A program made the position numbers and the translations under genes. Positions 1 to 7,487 of a DNA stretch of 42,033 nt are shown in pieces. The stretch spans positions 1 through 42,033 of the forward strand of contig SCRM01000012.1 in the NCBI GenBank assembly GCA_004298045.1, in the 5' to 3' direction. Every line of letters begins with the position of its first letter. Position 1 is the stretch's first letter. Below the pieces are notes generated by a model. It did no database searches. It was not told the origin of the DNA and was given only the letters and a program-made list of their open reading frames with translations. The DNA comes from Rhodanobacter sp. (GTDB lineage: Bacteria > Pseudomonadota > Gammaproteobacteria > Xanthomonadales > Rhodanobacteraceae).

Positions 1-120
1 GAACCGCTCCGCACCGAGCTTCGTCAGTGCCGCCGTCAACGTCGTCTTGCCGTGATCCACGTGGCCGATCGTCCCCACGTTCACATGCGGCTTGGTCCGC
101 TCGAATTTACCCTTTGCCAT
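1..120 (-). CDS. tuf: Elongation factor Tu, N-terminal 40 residues (truncated by window edge)
   Basis: The reverse strand reads [19 protein letters not shown] and continues into the P-loop [17 protein letters not shown], which is the N-terminus of the translation GTPase EF-Tu. EF-Tu carries aminoacyl-tRNA to the ribosomal A site. The G1 motif (GHVDHGKT) is complete; the remainder, about 355 residues in the family, lies beyond base 1. The start ATG is fixed by the conserved MAKxKFER beginning. Three tRNA genes lie directly upstream on the same strand, the classic tRNA-tufB arrangement, so tuf is probably co-transcribed with them from the promoter before tRNA-Tyr. Partial only because of the window edge. 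Confidence 0.97.
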   Translation of the reverse strand, partial: MAKGKFERTKPHVNVGTIGHVDHGKTTLTAALTKLGAERF

Positions 121-186
121 ACGCCAGAGTCCCGGTGGAGTCAGTGATGGGGAAACAACCGCCCGGTGCGGGCGAAACCTGTAACG

Positions 187-262
<76 letters not shown>

Positions 263-353
263 AGAAACTTGCAACGGCTTCCGTGTCGACTGCCGGTTCG
301 GCATCCGGCCGAACGCATGAAATGGTATCGCGTCGCGCGGCAGGCTGGTTCAG

Positions 354-427
<74 letters not shown>

Positions 428-557
428 CCTGCGTGCAGCGTGTTGCGGGCCGCGCCGCTCTCGCGTCGCGTTCCGATTCGCTCCCGGCGAATCGGTCGAA
501 CCTGCACTCCATTCGGTGGTTCTCATCCACCTCATGAAGTGCCTTGAATCGCTATCG

Positions 558-643
558 TGGTGGAGGGGGGTGGATTCGAACCACCGAAGGCGTGAGCCAG
601 CAGATTTACAGTCTGCCCCCGTTGGCCGCTTGGGTACCCCTCC
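558..643 (-). tRNA. tRNA-Tyr (GTA anticodon), with long variable arm
   Basis: The reverse strand shows acceptor stem GGAGGGG/CCCCTCC, anticodon loop CTGTAAA (GTA), a class II long variable arm, T-loop GGTTCGAATCC and encoded CCA, 86 nt in all. It is the first gene of the cluster and sits 14 bases downstream of a strong-looking promoter -10 element. Confidence 0.97.
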
Positions 644-657
644 AACAAAGAAGGCGT

Positions 658-686
658 ATTGTGTGGATCGGCCCCGCAGCTGTCAA
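658..686 (-). promoter_or_regulatory. Sigma-70-type promoter for tRNA-Tyr/Gly/Thr-tuf operon
   Basis: On the reverse strand a perfect TTGACA (-35, bases 686-681) is followed after exactly 17 bases by CACAAT (-10, bases 663-658). The expected start point is about 7 bases before the mature tRNA-Tyr 5' end region, giving a short precursor leader. It is the best -35 element in the window together with the one before the SAM riboswitch. Confidence 0.75.
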
Positions 687-736
687 CACCTTGGCTCGGT
701 GTCGGCACGTGATTTGCACGCGTGGTACGCGGTATT

Positions 737-1237
737 TCAGCCGCTCGGCTCGCAGCGTTCCGCCGCGTGCGCGTCAACCAACTCTTCCATCTTGTGCGAC
801 AGCGCCTGCATGCCCTTGGCGTAACGCTGCAGGCGGCGCTCGGCATCGTCGCGCGGCTCCCAGTGCGGCACCGGCGTGGGTCCGCCATCGGCGTCATCGA
901 GTGCAACGAACACCATCACGCAGCTCGTTGCCAGGCGCTCCTCGCCGCGGCGCAGATCACGGGCGAGCACTTCCACCGCCAGATGCATGCTGGTGGTACC
1001 GGTATGGATCAAACGCGCACGCACGGTCACCAGATCACCGATGCGGATCGGCGCCACGAACTGGATGCCGCCCACCGAGGCGGTGACGCAATAGGCGCCG
1101 CTCCACGCCACGGCGCAGGCGTAACCGGCCTGGTCGATCCATTTCATCGCCATGCCGCCATGCACCTTGCCCCCAAAATTGACGTCGGTGGGCTGGGCGA
1201 GAAAACGAAAGCTCACCTCGTGCTGGGTTCCAGGCAT
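737..1237 (-). CDS. Acyl-CoA thioesterase, single hotdog domain
   Basis: A 166-residue protein beginning MPGTQHEVSFRFLAQPTDVN. The segment NFGGKVHGGMAMKWIDQAGY is the thioesterase hotdog signature, with the Asp of WIDQAG at the expected catalytic position; a strand GGIQFVAPIRIGDLV follows. The family hydrolyses acyl-CoA to free acid and CoA in the cytoplasm. The open frame extends upstream for about 77 codons, but that stretch has no homology-like features and the chosen ATG matches the usual family start, so the shorter form is called. No good Shine-Dalgarno is visible. It lies between ychF and the tRNA-tuf promoter on the same strand. Confidence 0.85.
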   Translation of the reverse strand: MPGTQHEVSFRFLAQPTDVNFGGKVHGGMAMKWIDQAGYACAVAWSGAYCVTASVGGIQFVAPIRIGDLVTVRARLIHTGTTSMHLAVEVLARDLRRGEERLATSCVMVFVALDDADGGPTPVPHWEPRDDAERRLQRYAKGMQALSHKMEELVDAHAAERCEPSG

Positions 1238-1413
1238 GGATGTGGCCCACGGCAAACAGGTGTCCCGATTATGCACGCGTGGGCCACTGCCGGCAGCGGC
1301 TTCTCGGGAACATGACGGCAAGCCGGGGAAGACACGGCGGCATGACTCAGGCACCCGGTCCGCCCTTGCGGCAACGGCGCGGATTGGCCTGGAGTCTGGT
1401 TGGCGAGCTGCAC

Positions 1414-1439
1414 TGGCCTGGCCGCGCGCGGCCAGGCCA
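1414..1439. repeat. Perfect 26-bp GC-rich palindrome downstream of ychF
   Basis: The two 13-base arms (TGGCCTGGCCGCG and its exact reverse complement) abut with no spacer. It lies in the 270-base gap between the ychF stop and the thioesterase start. Neither strand has a T-run after it, so it is not a standard intrinsic terminator. It could still act as an RNA 3'-end stem or a protein site. The rest of the gap (1238-1507) shows nothing recognisable. Confidence 0.6.
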
Positions 1440-1507
1440 ATCTTGGGACGGGAACAGCACGGCGACAAACTTCATCGTCGCGCCTCAGCCTGCGGCGACT
1501 GCGCCGG

Positions 1508-2599
1508 TCAGACGTTGAACAGGAAGTGCATCACGTCGCCGTCCTGCACGACGTAGTCCTTGCCTTCCTTGCGCAGGCGGCCGGCGGCGGCGGCGCCTTG
1601 TTCGCCCTTGTGGGCGATGAAGTCAACGAAGGAGACGGCTTCGGCGCGGATGAAGCCGCGCTCGAAATCGGTGTGGATGACGCCGGCGGCCTGCGGGGCG
1701 GTGAAGCCGCGGTGGATGGTCCACGCGCGCACTTCTTTCGGGCCGGCGGTGAAGTAGGTTTCCAGGTCGAGCAGCTTGTAGCCGGCGCGGATCACGCGGT
1801 TCAGGCCGGGCTCGTCCAGGCCCATGGACTGCAGGAACTCGCCGCGGTCGGCCTCGTCGAGCTGCGCCAGCTCCTCCTCGATGGCCGCGCACACCGGCAC
1901 CACCTCGGCACCTTCGGTTTGCGCGTGGGCGCGCAGCGCGTCCAGGTGTGGATTGTCGGTGAAGCCGTCCTCGAGCACGTTGGCGACGTACATCAGGGGC
2001 TTGAGCGTGAGCAGGAACAGGTCGCGGACCAGTGCCTTGTCCTCGTCGGACAGGCGCAGGCTGCGCGCGGACTTGCCCTCGTTCAACGCGGCGGCAAGTT
2101 TCTCCAGCACCGGGCGCTTGGCCAGCGCCTCCTTGTCGTTGGCCTTGGCGGCGCGCTCGACGCGGTTCAGCGCCTTGTCCACCGATTCGAGATCGGCCAG
2201 CGCCAGCTCGGTGTCGATGGTTTCGATGTCGGCGATGGGGTCGACCTTGCCGGCGACGTGGATGATGTCCGGATGCTCGAAGCAGCGCACCACGTGGGCA
2301 ATGGCGTCCACCTCGCGGATGTGGGCGAGGAACTTGTTGCCCAGGCCCTCACCCTTCGATGCGCCGGCGACGAGGCCGGCGATGTCCACGAATTCCACTG
2401 CCGCCGGCACGATCTTCTGCGGGTTCACCACCGCCGCCAGTTGCGCCAGTCGCGGGTCCGGCACCGGCACCACGCCGACGTTGGGCTCGATCGTGCAGAA
2501 CGGAAAATTCGCCGCCGCGATGCCGGCCTTGGTGAGCGCGTTGAACAACGTGGACTTGCCGACGTTGGGCAGGCCGACGATGCCGCATTTCATGCTCAT
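1508..2599 (-). CDS. ychF: Redox-regulated ATPase YchF (OLA1 subfamily of Obg-like P-loop proteins)
   Basis: A 363-residue protein starting [17 protein letters not shown], the usual family length. The P-loop GLPNVGKST is at residues 10-18 and the G3 region is [19 protein letters not shown] coiled-coil stretch lies mid-protein and a TGS-type domain ends the protein ([15 protein letters not shown]). Family members bind ATP rather than GTP and associate with ribosomes in translation and stress responses. The start is set by GGAG seven bases upstream; the longer open frame (to 2677) reads through repeat DNA and is rejected. It follows pth, the standard gammaproteobacterial order. Confidence 0.97.
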   Translation of the reverse strand: MSMKCGIVGLPNVGKSTLFNALTKAGIAAANFPFCTIEPNVGVVPVPDPRLAQLAAVVNPQKIVPAAVEFVDIAGLVAGASKGEGLGNKFLAHIREVDAIAHVVRCFEHPDIIHVAGKVDPIADIETIDTELALADLESVDKALNRVERAAKANDKEALAKRPVLEKLAAALNEGKSARSLRLSDEDKALVRDLFLLTLKPLMYVANVLEDGFTDNPHLDALRAHAQTEGAEVVPVCAAIEEELAQLDEADRGEFLQSMGLDEPGLNRVIRAGYKLLDLETYFTAGPKEVRAWTIHRGFTAPQAAGVIHTDFERGFIRAEAVSFVDFIAHKGEQGAAAAGRLRKEGKDYVVQDGDVMHFLFNV

Positions 2600-2608
2600 G
2601 GTTTTCTC

Positions 2609-2697
2609 CGGGATTCGGGATGTCGGGATAGGAGATTCGGAAAAGCGGGATCGCCAGGCGTCAGACGAATCCCGCATCCCTTATCACGAATCCCGGC
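2609..2697. repeat. GGGATTC-type inverted-repeat element between pth and ychF
   Basis: A G-rich arm with tandem GGGATTC/GGGATG/GGGATA units (about 2609-2640) is followed by a short AAAAGC-containing centre and a C-rich arm with GAATCCC/GCATCCC units (about 2668-2697). The arms can pair imperfectly. The right arm overlaps the last codons and stop of pth. Related sequence occurs at 4144-4223 and, as a half copy, near 32757-32785. Such elements are frequent between xanthomonad genes. Confidence 0.7.
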
Positions 2698-3283
2698 TTG
2701 GGGTATGCAGCAGCTGCATCGCCTTGTCGAACTCGCCGGCGACCGCAAGGGGCAGAACGTCGAGGGCGCGGGCGATGGCGTCGAGGATAAGGTCTTCGTC
2801 CTGCGCGGAAGGCCGGCCGAGCACCCAGTTGACCACTCTGTCCTTGTGCGCAGGATCGTGGCCGGGGTGGCCGGTGCCCAGGCGCAGGCGATGGAACCTG
2901 CCATGGCCAAGGTGCGCGATGATGTCGCGCAGGCCATTCTGGCCACCATGGCCGCCGTCGAACTTGATCCGCGCGGTACCGGGCGACAAGTCGAGATCGT
3001 CGTGTGCCACCAGGCATTCGACCGGGTCGATCTTGTAGTAGCGCAGCGCCGCGGCCACGGCGATGCCGCTTTTGTTCATGAAAGTGGACGGTTTGAGCAG
3101 CCACACCGGGCTGCCGCCAACTCGCACGCGGCAAACCTCGCCGTGCAGTTTGCCGTCGGAACCCCAACGCTCGTCCTGGCTCGCCGCCAGGGCGTCCACA
3201 AACCAGAACCCGGCGTTGTGCCGGGTTCGGAGGTATTCGGCACCGGGGTTGCCCAGCCCGACAATCAGCTTCAGACCCGCCAT
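2684..3283 (-). CDS. pth: Peptidyl-tRNA hydrolase
   Basis: A 199-residue protein starting MAGLKLIVGLGNPGAEY. It recycles tRNA by cleaving peptidyl-tRNA released from stalled ribosomes. Family residues are visible: N in GLGNPG, the catalytic His in TRHNAGF, N in STFMNKSG, and Asp in AHDDLDL, followed by GGHGGQNGLRDI. The length matches the family (about 195). The ATG at 3283 is chosen because the conserved LIVGLGNPG motif begins 5 residues later. The C-terminal codons fall in the GGGATTC repeat, so the tail sequence is probably not constrained. It is downstream of rplY and upstream of ychF. Confidence 0.97.
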   Translation of the reverse strand: MAGLKLIVGLGNPGAEYLRTRHNAGFWFVDALAASQDERWGSDGKLHGEVCRVRVGGSPVWLLKPSTFMNKSGIAVAAALRYYKIDPVECLVAHDDLDLSPGTARIKFDGGHGGQNGLRDIIAHLGHGRFHRLRLGTGHPGHDPAHKDRVVNWVLGRPSAQDEDLILDAIARALDVLPLAVAGEFDKAMQLLHTPSRDS

Positions 3284-3303
3284 GATGGGGCGCAAACCGC
3301 AGT

Positions 3304-3329
3304 GACCCGCGCCGCGAACGGCGCGGGTC
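3304..3329 (-). promoter_or_regulatory. Stem-loop between rplY and pth
   Basis: An 11-bp perfect stem (GACCCGCGCCG and its complement) with a 4-base loop lies in the 54-base gap after rplY and before pth. No T-run follows on the reverse strand, so it is more likely a processing or stability structure, or a weak attenuator, than a full terminator. Confidence 0.5.
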
Positions 3330-3337
3330 GGCGCGAC

Positions 3338-4069
3338 TTACTTCTTGCCCTTGGCCGGAGCGGCATCCTTCGCCGGGGCGGCAGCGCCCTTGGTCGGGGC
3401 GGCCGCATCCTTGCCGGCGGCGGCCGGGGCCGCAGCGGCGGCGGCGGCATCGCCCTCGGCGGCCGGGGCCGGCTCTTCTTCCACTTCGATCTTGGCCATC
3501 ACCGCGGTGACCACCGCCGCGTCATGCGCCTCGCCCAGGTGCAGCTGCACCAGCTGCACATCCGCCGGCAGCTTGAGCTGCGAGAGGTGGACGATGTCGC
3601 CGAGCTTGAGATCCTTCAGGTCGACCTCGATGTGCTCGGGCAGATCCTTCGGCAGGCAGTACACCTCGACCTCGTTGAGGTTGTGGGTGATGACCACGCC
3701 GGCCGTCTTCGCCGCCGGAGAAACCTCCTTGTTGAGGAAGTGCAGCGGCACGTTGACGCGCAGCTTGACGCTCTCGTCGATGCGCAGGAAATCCACGTGC
3801 ATCATCTGCTGCTTGTACGGGTGCTTCTGCCAGTCGCGCAACAGCACCTTCTGCACCTTGCCGTCGATGCTCAGGTCGAGCAGCGAGGAGAAGAACCACT
3901 CGTTCTTCGCGGCCAAAAGGATGGTGTTGTGCTCGACCTGGACGTTTTCAGCCGGCTTGCCCGCGCCATAGACGACGCCCGGCACGTAGCTCGCACGACG
4001 CAGGCGGCGGCTCGCACCTTTCCCCTCGTCCTTGCGGCTCTCGGCCTTGATTTCGTGAACCTTTGCCAT
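3338..4069 (-). CDS. rplY: 50S ribosomal protein L25, long Ctc-type form
   Basis: A 243-residue protein starting MAKVHEIKAESRKDEGKGASRRLRR. It binds 5S rRNA in the central protuberance of the large subunit. The N-terminal ~95 residues form the L25 domain (VPGVVYGAGKP, QKVLLRDWQKHPYKQQMMHVDF). The C-terminal TL5/Ctc beta domain follows (LHFLNKEVSPAAKTAGV to about residue 190). The last ~45 residues are a low-complexity Ala/Pro/Lys tail ending PAKGKK, common in this family in Xanthomonadales. It sits between prs and pth, the conserved order. Confidence 0.97.
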   Translation of the reverse strand: MAKVHEIKAESRKDEGKGASRRLRRASYVPGVVYGAGKPAENVQVEHNTILLAAKNEWFFSSLLDLSIDGKVQKVLLRDWQKHPYKQQMMHVDFLRIDESVKLRVNVPLHFLNKEVSPAAKTAGVVITHNLNEVEVYCLPKDLPEHIEVDLKDLKLGDIVHLSQLKLPADVQLVQLHLGEAHDAAVVTAVMAKIEVEEEPAPAAEGDAAAAAAAPAAAGKDAAAPTKGAAAPAKDAAPAKGKK

Positions 4070-4143
4070 GTTGTGATACCTCGGAAGTTGGCCACCTCGC
4101 GGTGGCTGGGTGACTTCCCCGCGACCAGGGAAGTCGATGTGCA

Positions 4144-4223
4144 GGGAATCGGGAATGGGGAATGGAAAATCGGAAAAGCTGCGTTGCTGCGATCCGATTC
4201 CCTATTCCCTACTCCCTACTCCC
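4144..4223. repeat. GGGAATC-type inverted-repeat element between prs and rplY
   Basis: The left arm carries GGGAATC, GGGAATG and GGGGAATGG units, and the right arm carries GATTCCC, TATTCCC and two TACTCCC units. They flank a centre CGGAAAAGCTGCGTTGCTGCG, and the arms can form an imperfect hairpin. It is the same family as the element at 2609-2697 and ends just before the prs stop codon. Confidence 0.7.
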
Positions 4224-4227
4224 GTAT

Positions 4228-5193
4228 TCAGTCCACATACAACGAACTCACCGACTCGCCATAGGCGATGCGGCGGATGGTTTCGGCCAGGAGCTCGGCC
4301 ACCGAGAGCTGGCGAATCTTGGGGCACGCCTTGGCCTCGGGACGCAGCGGCAGGGTGTCGGTGACGACCAGGCGATCGAGGCTGGATTTTTCCAGGTTGC
4401 CGAGCGCCGGGCCGGAAAGCACCGGGTGCACGCAGTAGGCCACCACCTTCTTCGCGCCGCGCTCCTTGAGTGCCGCCGCGGCGGCGCACAGGGTGCCGGC
4501 GGTATCGACGATGTCGTCCACCATGACGCAGGTCTTGCCGGCAACGTCACCAATGATGTTCATCACCGTCGCCACGTTGGCGCGCGGCCGGCGCTTGTCG
4601 ATGATGGCGAGATCGGCGTCGTCCAGCCGCTTGGCAACCGCGCGCGCGCGCACCACACCGCCAACGTCGGGGCTGACCACGACCATGTCGTCGGTGCTGT
4701 AGTGGCGCCAGATGTCGGCCAGCAGCACCGGCGAGGCATAGACGTTGTCCACCGGGACATCAAAAAAGCCCTGAATCTGTTCGGCGTGCAGGTCGACCGT
4801 GAGTACGCGGTCGATGCCGGCGGTGCTGATGAGCTTGGCCACCAGCTTGGCGGTGATCGGCACGCGGGTGGAGCGCGGGCGGCGATCCTGGCGGGCATAA
4901 CCGAAATACGGCATCACCGCGGTGACGGTGGTGGCCGAGGCGCGCTTGAGGGCATCGGCCAGCGCCAGCAGCTCGACCAGGTTCTTGGCGCTCGGCGCAC
5001 CGGTCGGCTGGATCACGAACACTTCCTGCCGGCGAACGTTCTCCTCGATCTCGATCTGCACCTCGCCGTCGCTGAAGGTGCTGACCAGCGCCTTGCCGAG
5101 CGGCACGCCCAACCGATGGGCGATCTCCTCGGCAAGTTGCGGATGCGCCTTGCCGGCGAACAGCATCATCGGACTGGAATCGGTCCTGTCCAC
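4228..5193 (-). CDS. prs: Ribose-phosphate pyrophosphokinase (PRPP synthetase)
   Basis: A 321-residue protein that makes PRPP from ribose 5-phosphate and ATP for purine, pyrimidine, histidine and NAD synthesis. Visible motifs are the N-terminal [17 protein letters not shown], flexible-loop region [33 protein letters not shown], and the PRPP loop [13 protein letters not shown]. The start is a GTG at 5193, supported by GAGG nine bases upstream; the in-frame ATG pair eight codons later has no ribosome site. tRNA-Gln lies 33 bases upstream and is probably in the same transcript. Confidence 0.96.
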   Translation of the reverse strand: MDRTDSSPMMLFAGKAHPQLAEEIAHRLGVPLGKALVSTFSDGEVQIEIEENVRRQEVFVIQPTGAPSAKNLVELLALADALKRASATTVTAVMPYFGYARQDRRPRSTRVPITAKLVAKLISTAGIDRVLTVDLHAEQIQGFFDVPVDNVYASPVLLADIWRHYSTDDMVVVSPDVGGVVRARAVAKRLDDADLAIIDKRRPRANVATVMNIIGDVAGKTCVMVDDIVDTAGTLCAAAAALKERGAKKVVAYCVHPVLSGPALGNLEKSSLDRLVVTDTLPLRPEAKACPKIRQLSVAELLAETIRRIAYGESVSSLYVD

Positions 5194-5226
5194 GCTTGTA
5201 TACCTCGATACCCGTTACTGGCTGGA

Positions 5227-5304
5227 TGGCTGGGGCGGCAGGATTCGAACCTGCGCATGCGGGAATCAAAATCCCGTGCCTTGACCAGACTTGGCGACGC
5301 CCCA
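5227..5304 (-). tRNA. tRNA-Gln (TTG anticodon)
   Basis: The reverse strand folds with acceptor stem TGGGGCG/CGCCCCA, D-arm GCCAAGTCTGGTCAAGGC, anticodon loop TTTTGAT (TTG), T-arm with GGTTCGAATCC and encoded CCA, 78 nt. It decodes CAA/CAG. It lies between the GNAT/IspE-like gene and prs, a position conserved in xanthomonads. Confidence 0.97.
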
Positions 5305-5388
5305 CCAATGGTTTTGCGGTGCCGCCCCGTGGCGACGCCTTGGGCCGGCCCCATGGCCGACTGCGAGCGAACCGTCCTGTTTCGCCCG

Positions 5389-6759
5389 TCAACGCTGCCT
5401 GCGACGATGGCGCGACAAGGCTTCGTGCAAAGGCGAAACCGCCGCACCGGTGGCAACCCGGGCCGTGAACGCCGACGGACAACGGGCCGCGATGGCCTGT
5501 GCCTGCTCCAGCGTACGCACTTCCAGAAAGCCGCAACCGCCACTGCCAGAAAGCCGTGCCGCCCCATGGCGACCCAACCAATCCAGCGCCGCCGCCACCT
5601 GCGGATGGTGCTTGCGCACCCCGGCAGTGAAGGCATTATCCGCTGCTTCGCCCGAAATAAAGGCGGAAATTGTCGCTGGCGACGTCGGAGGTGTCAATTC
5701 CGCGACCGCTGGCGTGATGGCCGAAGCCCCCCGTTCACCGGGATCGAGCAACACGTAATGCCGGCGCGGCAGATGCAACGCGGTGATCTGTCCCCCCATG
5801 GCGACCCAGGCTGCCTCGCCGCACAGAAAGGCCGGCACGTGCGCGCCAACGCGGCGCGCCACGGCGGCCAATTCGTCCTCGCCGAGTCCGCATTGCCATA
5901 GTTGATTGAGCGCCACGAGCACGGTCGCGGCATTCGAGCTGTCGGCACCGAGGCCACCACTGGGTACCAGTTTCCGCCCCAAGGCCAGATCGGCCCCCGG
6001 CCCGTCACCGGCCTGTTCGCGCAACAGGCGCGCAGCGCGCATGGCCAGGTTTTCCTCGGATACGCCACCGAGGCAGTGGATTGCAGCATCGGCGCGCGCG
6101 CGCACCTGCAATTCGGTACCGGCGTCGAGCAGGCGATAGGCCGCTTGCAGCACGGCGCTGTCGTCGTCACCCCGACCCACGACGCGCACGCACACATTGA
6201 GTCGTGCCGGCGCCGGCCAGGCATGCCAATCATGCGCGGCGAGCGGCGCCAGCGCGCGGCTCATGAACACGCGCAGATGGTCGGGGAACCCGTTTTCGCG
6301 GTCGCGCGCCAGCTCCGGCGCAAACGCCGGCGCGTGCTTGTCGACGATCACGAAGCCGTGTTTGGCGTAGAACGGCGCGTTCCACGGCACATCGGCCAAA
6401 GTGCCCAGATCCACCCGCCGATAGCCCGCTGCGCGCGCCCAGGCGCAGGCGTGTTCGAGCAAGGCAGCGCCAATGCCGTGCTGGCCGTGCGCTGGCAGCA
6501 CGTCGATCTCGGCAACGCCGATCGCGTCTGCGCGCGACATCGGATCGAGCCAGATAAAACCGAGTTCATTGCCGTCGATATCCAGCGCCACCCACACATA
6601 ACCGCGCACCAGCGCCCGCAACAGCTCGCCGCGCGGCATCTCCACCGCTGCATACGCCGGCCACACCGGGTGCGTACGAAACAACTGCACCGCCTTGCGC
6701 TCGATCGTGCACAGGGCATCCAGTTGGTCGGGCTCGGCGCGTTCGATGGTGTACGCCAC
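5389..6759 (-). CDS. GNAT acetyltransferase fused to a degenerate IspE-like (GHMP kinase) domain
   Basis: A 456-residue fusion. Residues 1-168 form a GNAT domain with acetyl-CoA loop QHGIGA at 93-98 in the segment EIDVLPAHGQHGIGAALLEH. Residues ~178-450 resemble IspE, the CDP-methylerythritol kinase of isoprenoid synthesis: WPAPARLN, ATVLVALNQLWQCGL, ARLSGSGGC and the terminal VSPLHEAL. Key residues are changed: the catalytic Lys of PAKLN is Arg186, the catalytic Asp of LGADVP is His307 (VGAHVP), the GYH motif is replaced by DSA, and GGGLGGGSS is SGGLGADSS. The domain is probably kinase-dead, though it holds the conserved ispE position between lolB and prs. The GTG start at 6759 has GAGG nine bases upstream. 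The frame is continuous across the junction. What the fusion does is unknown. Confidence 0.85.
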   Translation of the reverse strand: MAYTIERAEPDQLDALCTIERKAVQLFRTHPVWPAYAAVEMPRGELLRALVRGYVWVALDIDGNELGFIWLDPMSRADAIGVAEIDVLPAHGQHGIGAALLEHACAWARAAGYRRVDLGTLADVPWNAPFYAKHGFVIVDKHAPAFAPELARDRENGFPDHLRVFMSRALAPLAAHDWHAWPAPARLNVCVRVVGRGDDDSAVLQAAYRLLDAGTELQVRARADAAIHCLGGVSEENLAMRAARLLREQAGDGPGADLALGRKLVPSGGLGADSSNAATVLVALNQLWQCGLGEDELAAVARRVGAHVPAFLCGEAAWVAMGGQITALHLPRRHYVLLDPGERGASAITPAVAELTPPTSPATISAFISGEAADNAFTAGVRKHHPQVAAALDWLGRHGAARLSGSGGCGFLEVRTLEQAQAIAARCPSAFTARVATGAAVSPLHEALSRHRRRQR

Positions 6760-6785
6760 CGGGATTTACCTCGGCGCGAAAGGAC

Positions 6786-6847
6786 TGTCGGGCTGAGGCC
6801 CAACCCACAGGAGCACCGGCTTTCGTGGGTCGGGATTCATCCCGACC
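6786..6847. repeat. REP-like doublet, copy 1
   Basis: Two adjacent hairpins: TGTCGGGCTGAGGCCCAACC and TCGGGATTCATCCCGACC, joined by a short spacer and flanked by CCCAC/GTGGG that can also pair with each other. It sits in the 119-base gap between the lolB stop and the GNAT/IspE-like start. It closely matches the element at 26811-26870 in sequence, length and order of parts. Confidence 0.7.
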
Positions 6848-6878
6848 AAGGGCAGCCGAGCGGCGAAACGCTGAGGGT

Positions 6879-7487
6879 TCATGGCTGCAAATCCCAATTC
6901 TCGATCGACAGCCGCACCTTGTACGGCGGACGCGCGGCAAACACGGTGGTGGGCAGTGGCGGCGTGCGGGTGGTGTCCCACGCGCGGTACTCCACGCTCC
7001 AGCCATCCTGCGTCAGGAGCGACGGCAAGCGGTTGTCGCCAAAGGCGATCTCGGCCGGGCCACTGTCGGCACGCAAGCCCAGTACCCACGCGCGCAGGTC
7101 GCGCATCGGCACTTCCCAGCCGAGCGCACGCCGCATCAACGCCTCGGCATCCGGGCCATGCCGCGGGCCGCCATCCAGGCCTTCCAGCACGGCGCCGCTC
7201 GGGTCGCCATGCAACTCGAAACTGCGTCCGGTGATTGGCGTGCGGAATACGAACCGGTAGTGCTCGCCGTCCTGGGTCCAGGTGAAACCGCCGCTGCCGC
7301 CCTCATGGCCGTCGGAGACGCCGAGCCGTCCGCTCAATACCCAGTGGCTGGTGTGCACCAGTGCCTGCTCGCGCGCAAGTTGCGCGTTGAGCAATCCAGC
7401 GTCGCCCTTGATGCGCACCATCTGCGGTGCGCATGCCGCCAGCAGCAGCGGCAGCGCCGCCACCCAAAGTCGCACATGACGGTTCAT
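6879..7487 (-). CDS. lolB: Outer-membrane lipoprotein insertase LolB
   Basis: A 202-residue lipoprotein that receives lipoproteins from LolA and inserts them in the outer membrane. It starts MNRHVRLWVAALPLLLAAC, with lipobox LAAC giving lipidated Cys19. The mature part carries LolB-type features: HWVLSGRLGVSDGHEGGSGGFTW, ELHGDPSGAVLEG and a C-terminal beta region PPYKVRLSIENWDL. The start ATG overlaps the stop of the upstream TPR gene (ATGA), indicating coupled translation. Its place before the ispE position supports the call. Confidence 0.9.
   Translation of the reverse strand: MNRHVRLWVAALPLLLAACAPQMVRIKGDAGLLNAQLAREQALVHTSHWVLSGRLGVSDGHEGGSGGFTWTQDGEHYRFVFRTPITGRSFELHGDPSGAVLEGLDGGPRHGPDAEALMRRALGWEVPMRDLRAWVLGLRADSGPAEIAFGDNRLPSLLTQDGWSVEYRAWDTTRTPPLPTTVFAARPPYKVRLSIENWDLQP

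Noticed and set aside
2600-2677. 26-residue N-terminal extension of YchF
   Set aside because: It is translation of the GGGATTC repeat; the normal start has a GGAG ribosome site and matches family length.
1400-4264. 954-codon plus-strand open frame
   Set aside because: It is antisense to ychF, pth and rplY, all recognised families; high GC leaves long open frames opposite real genes.
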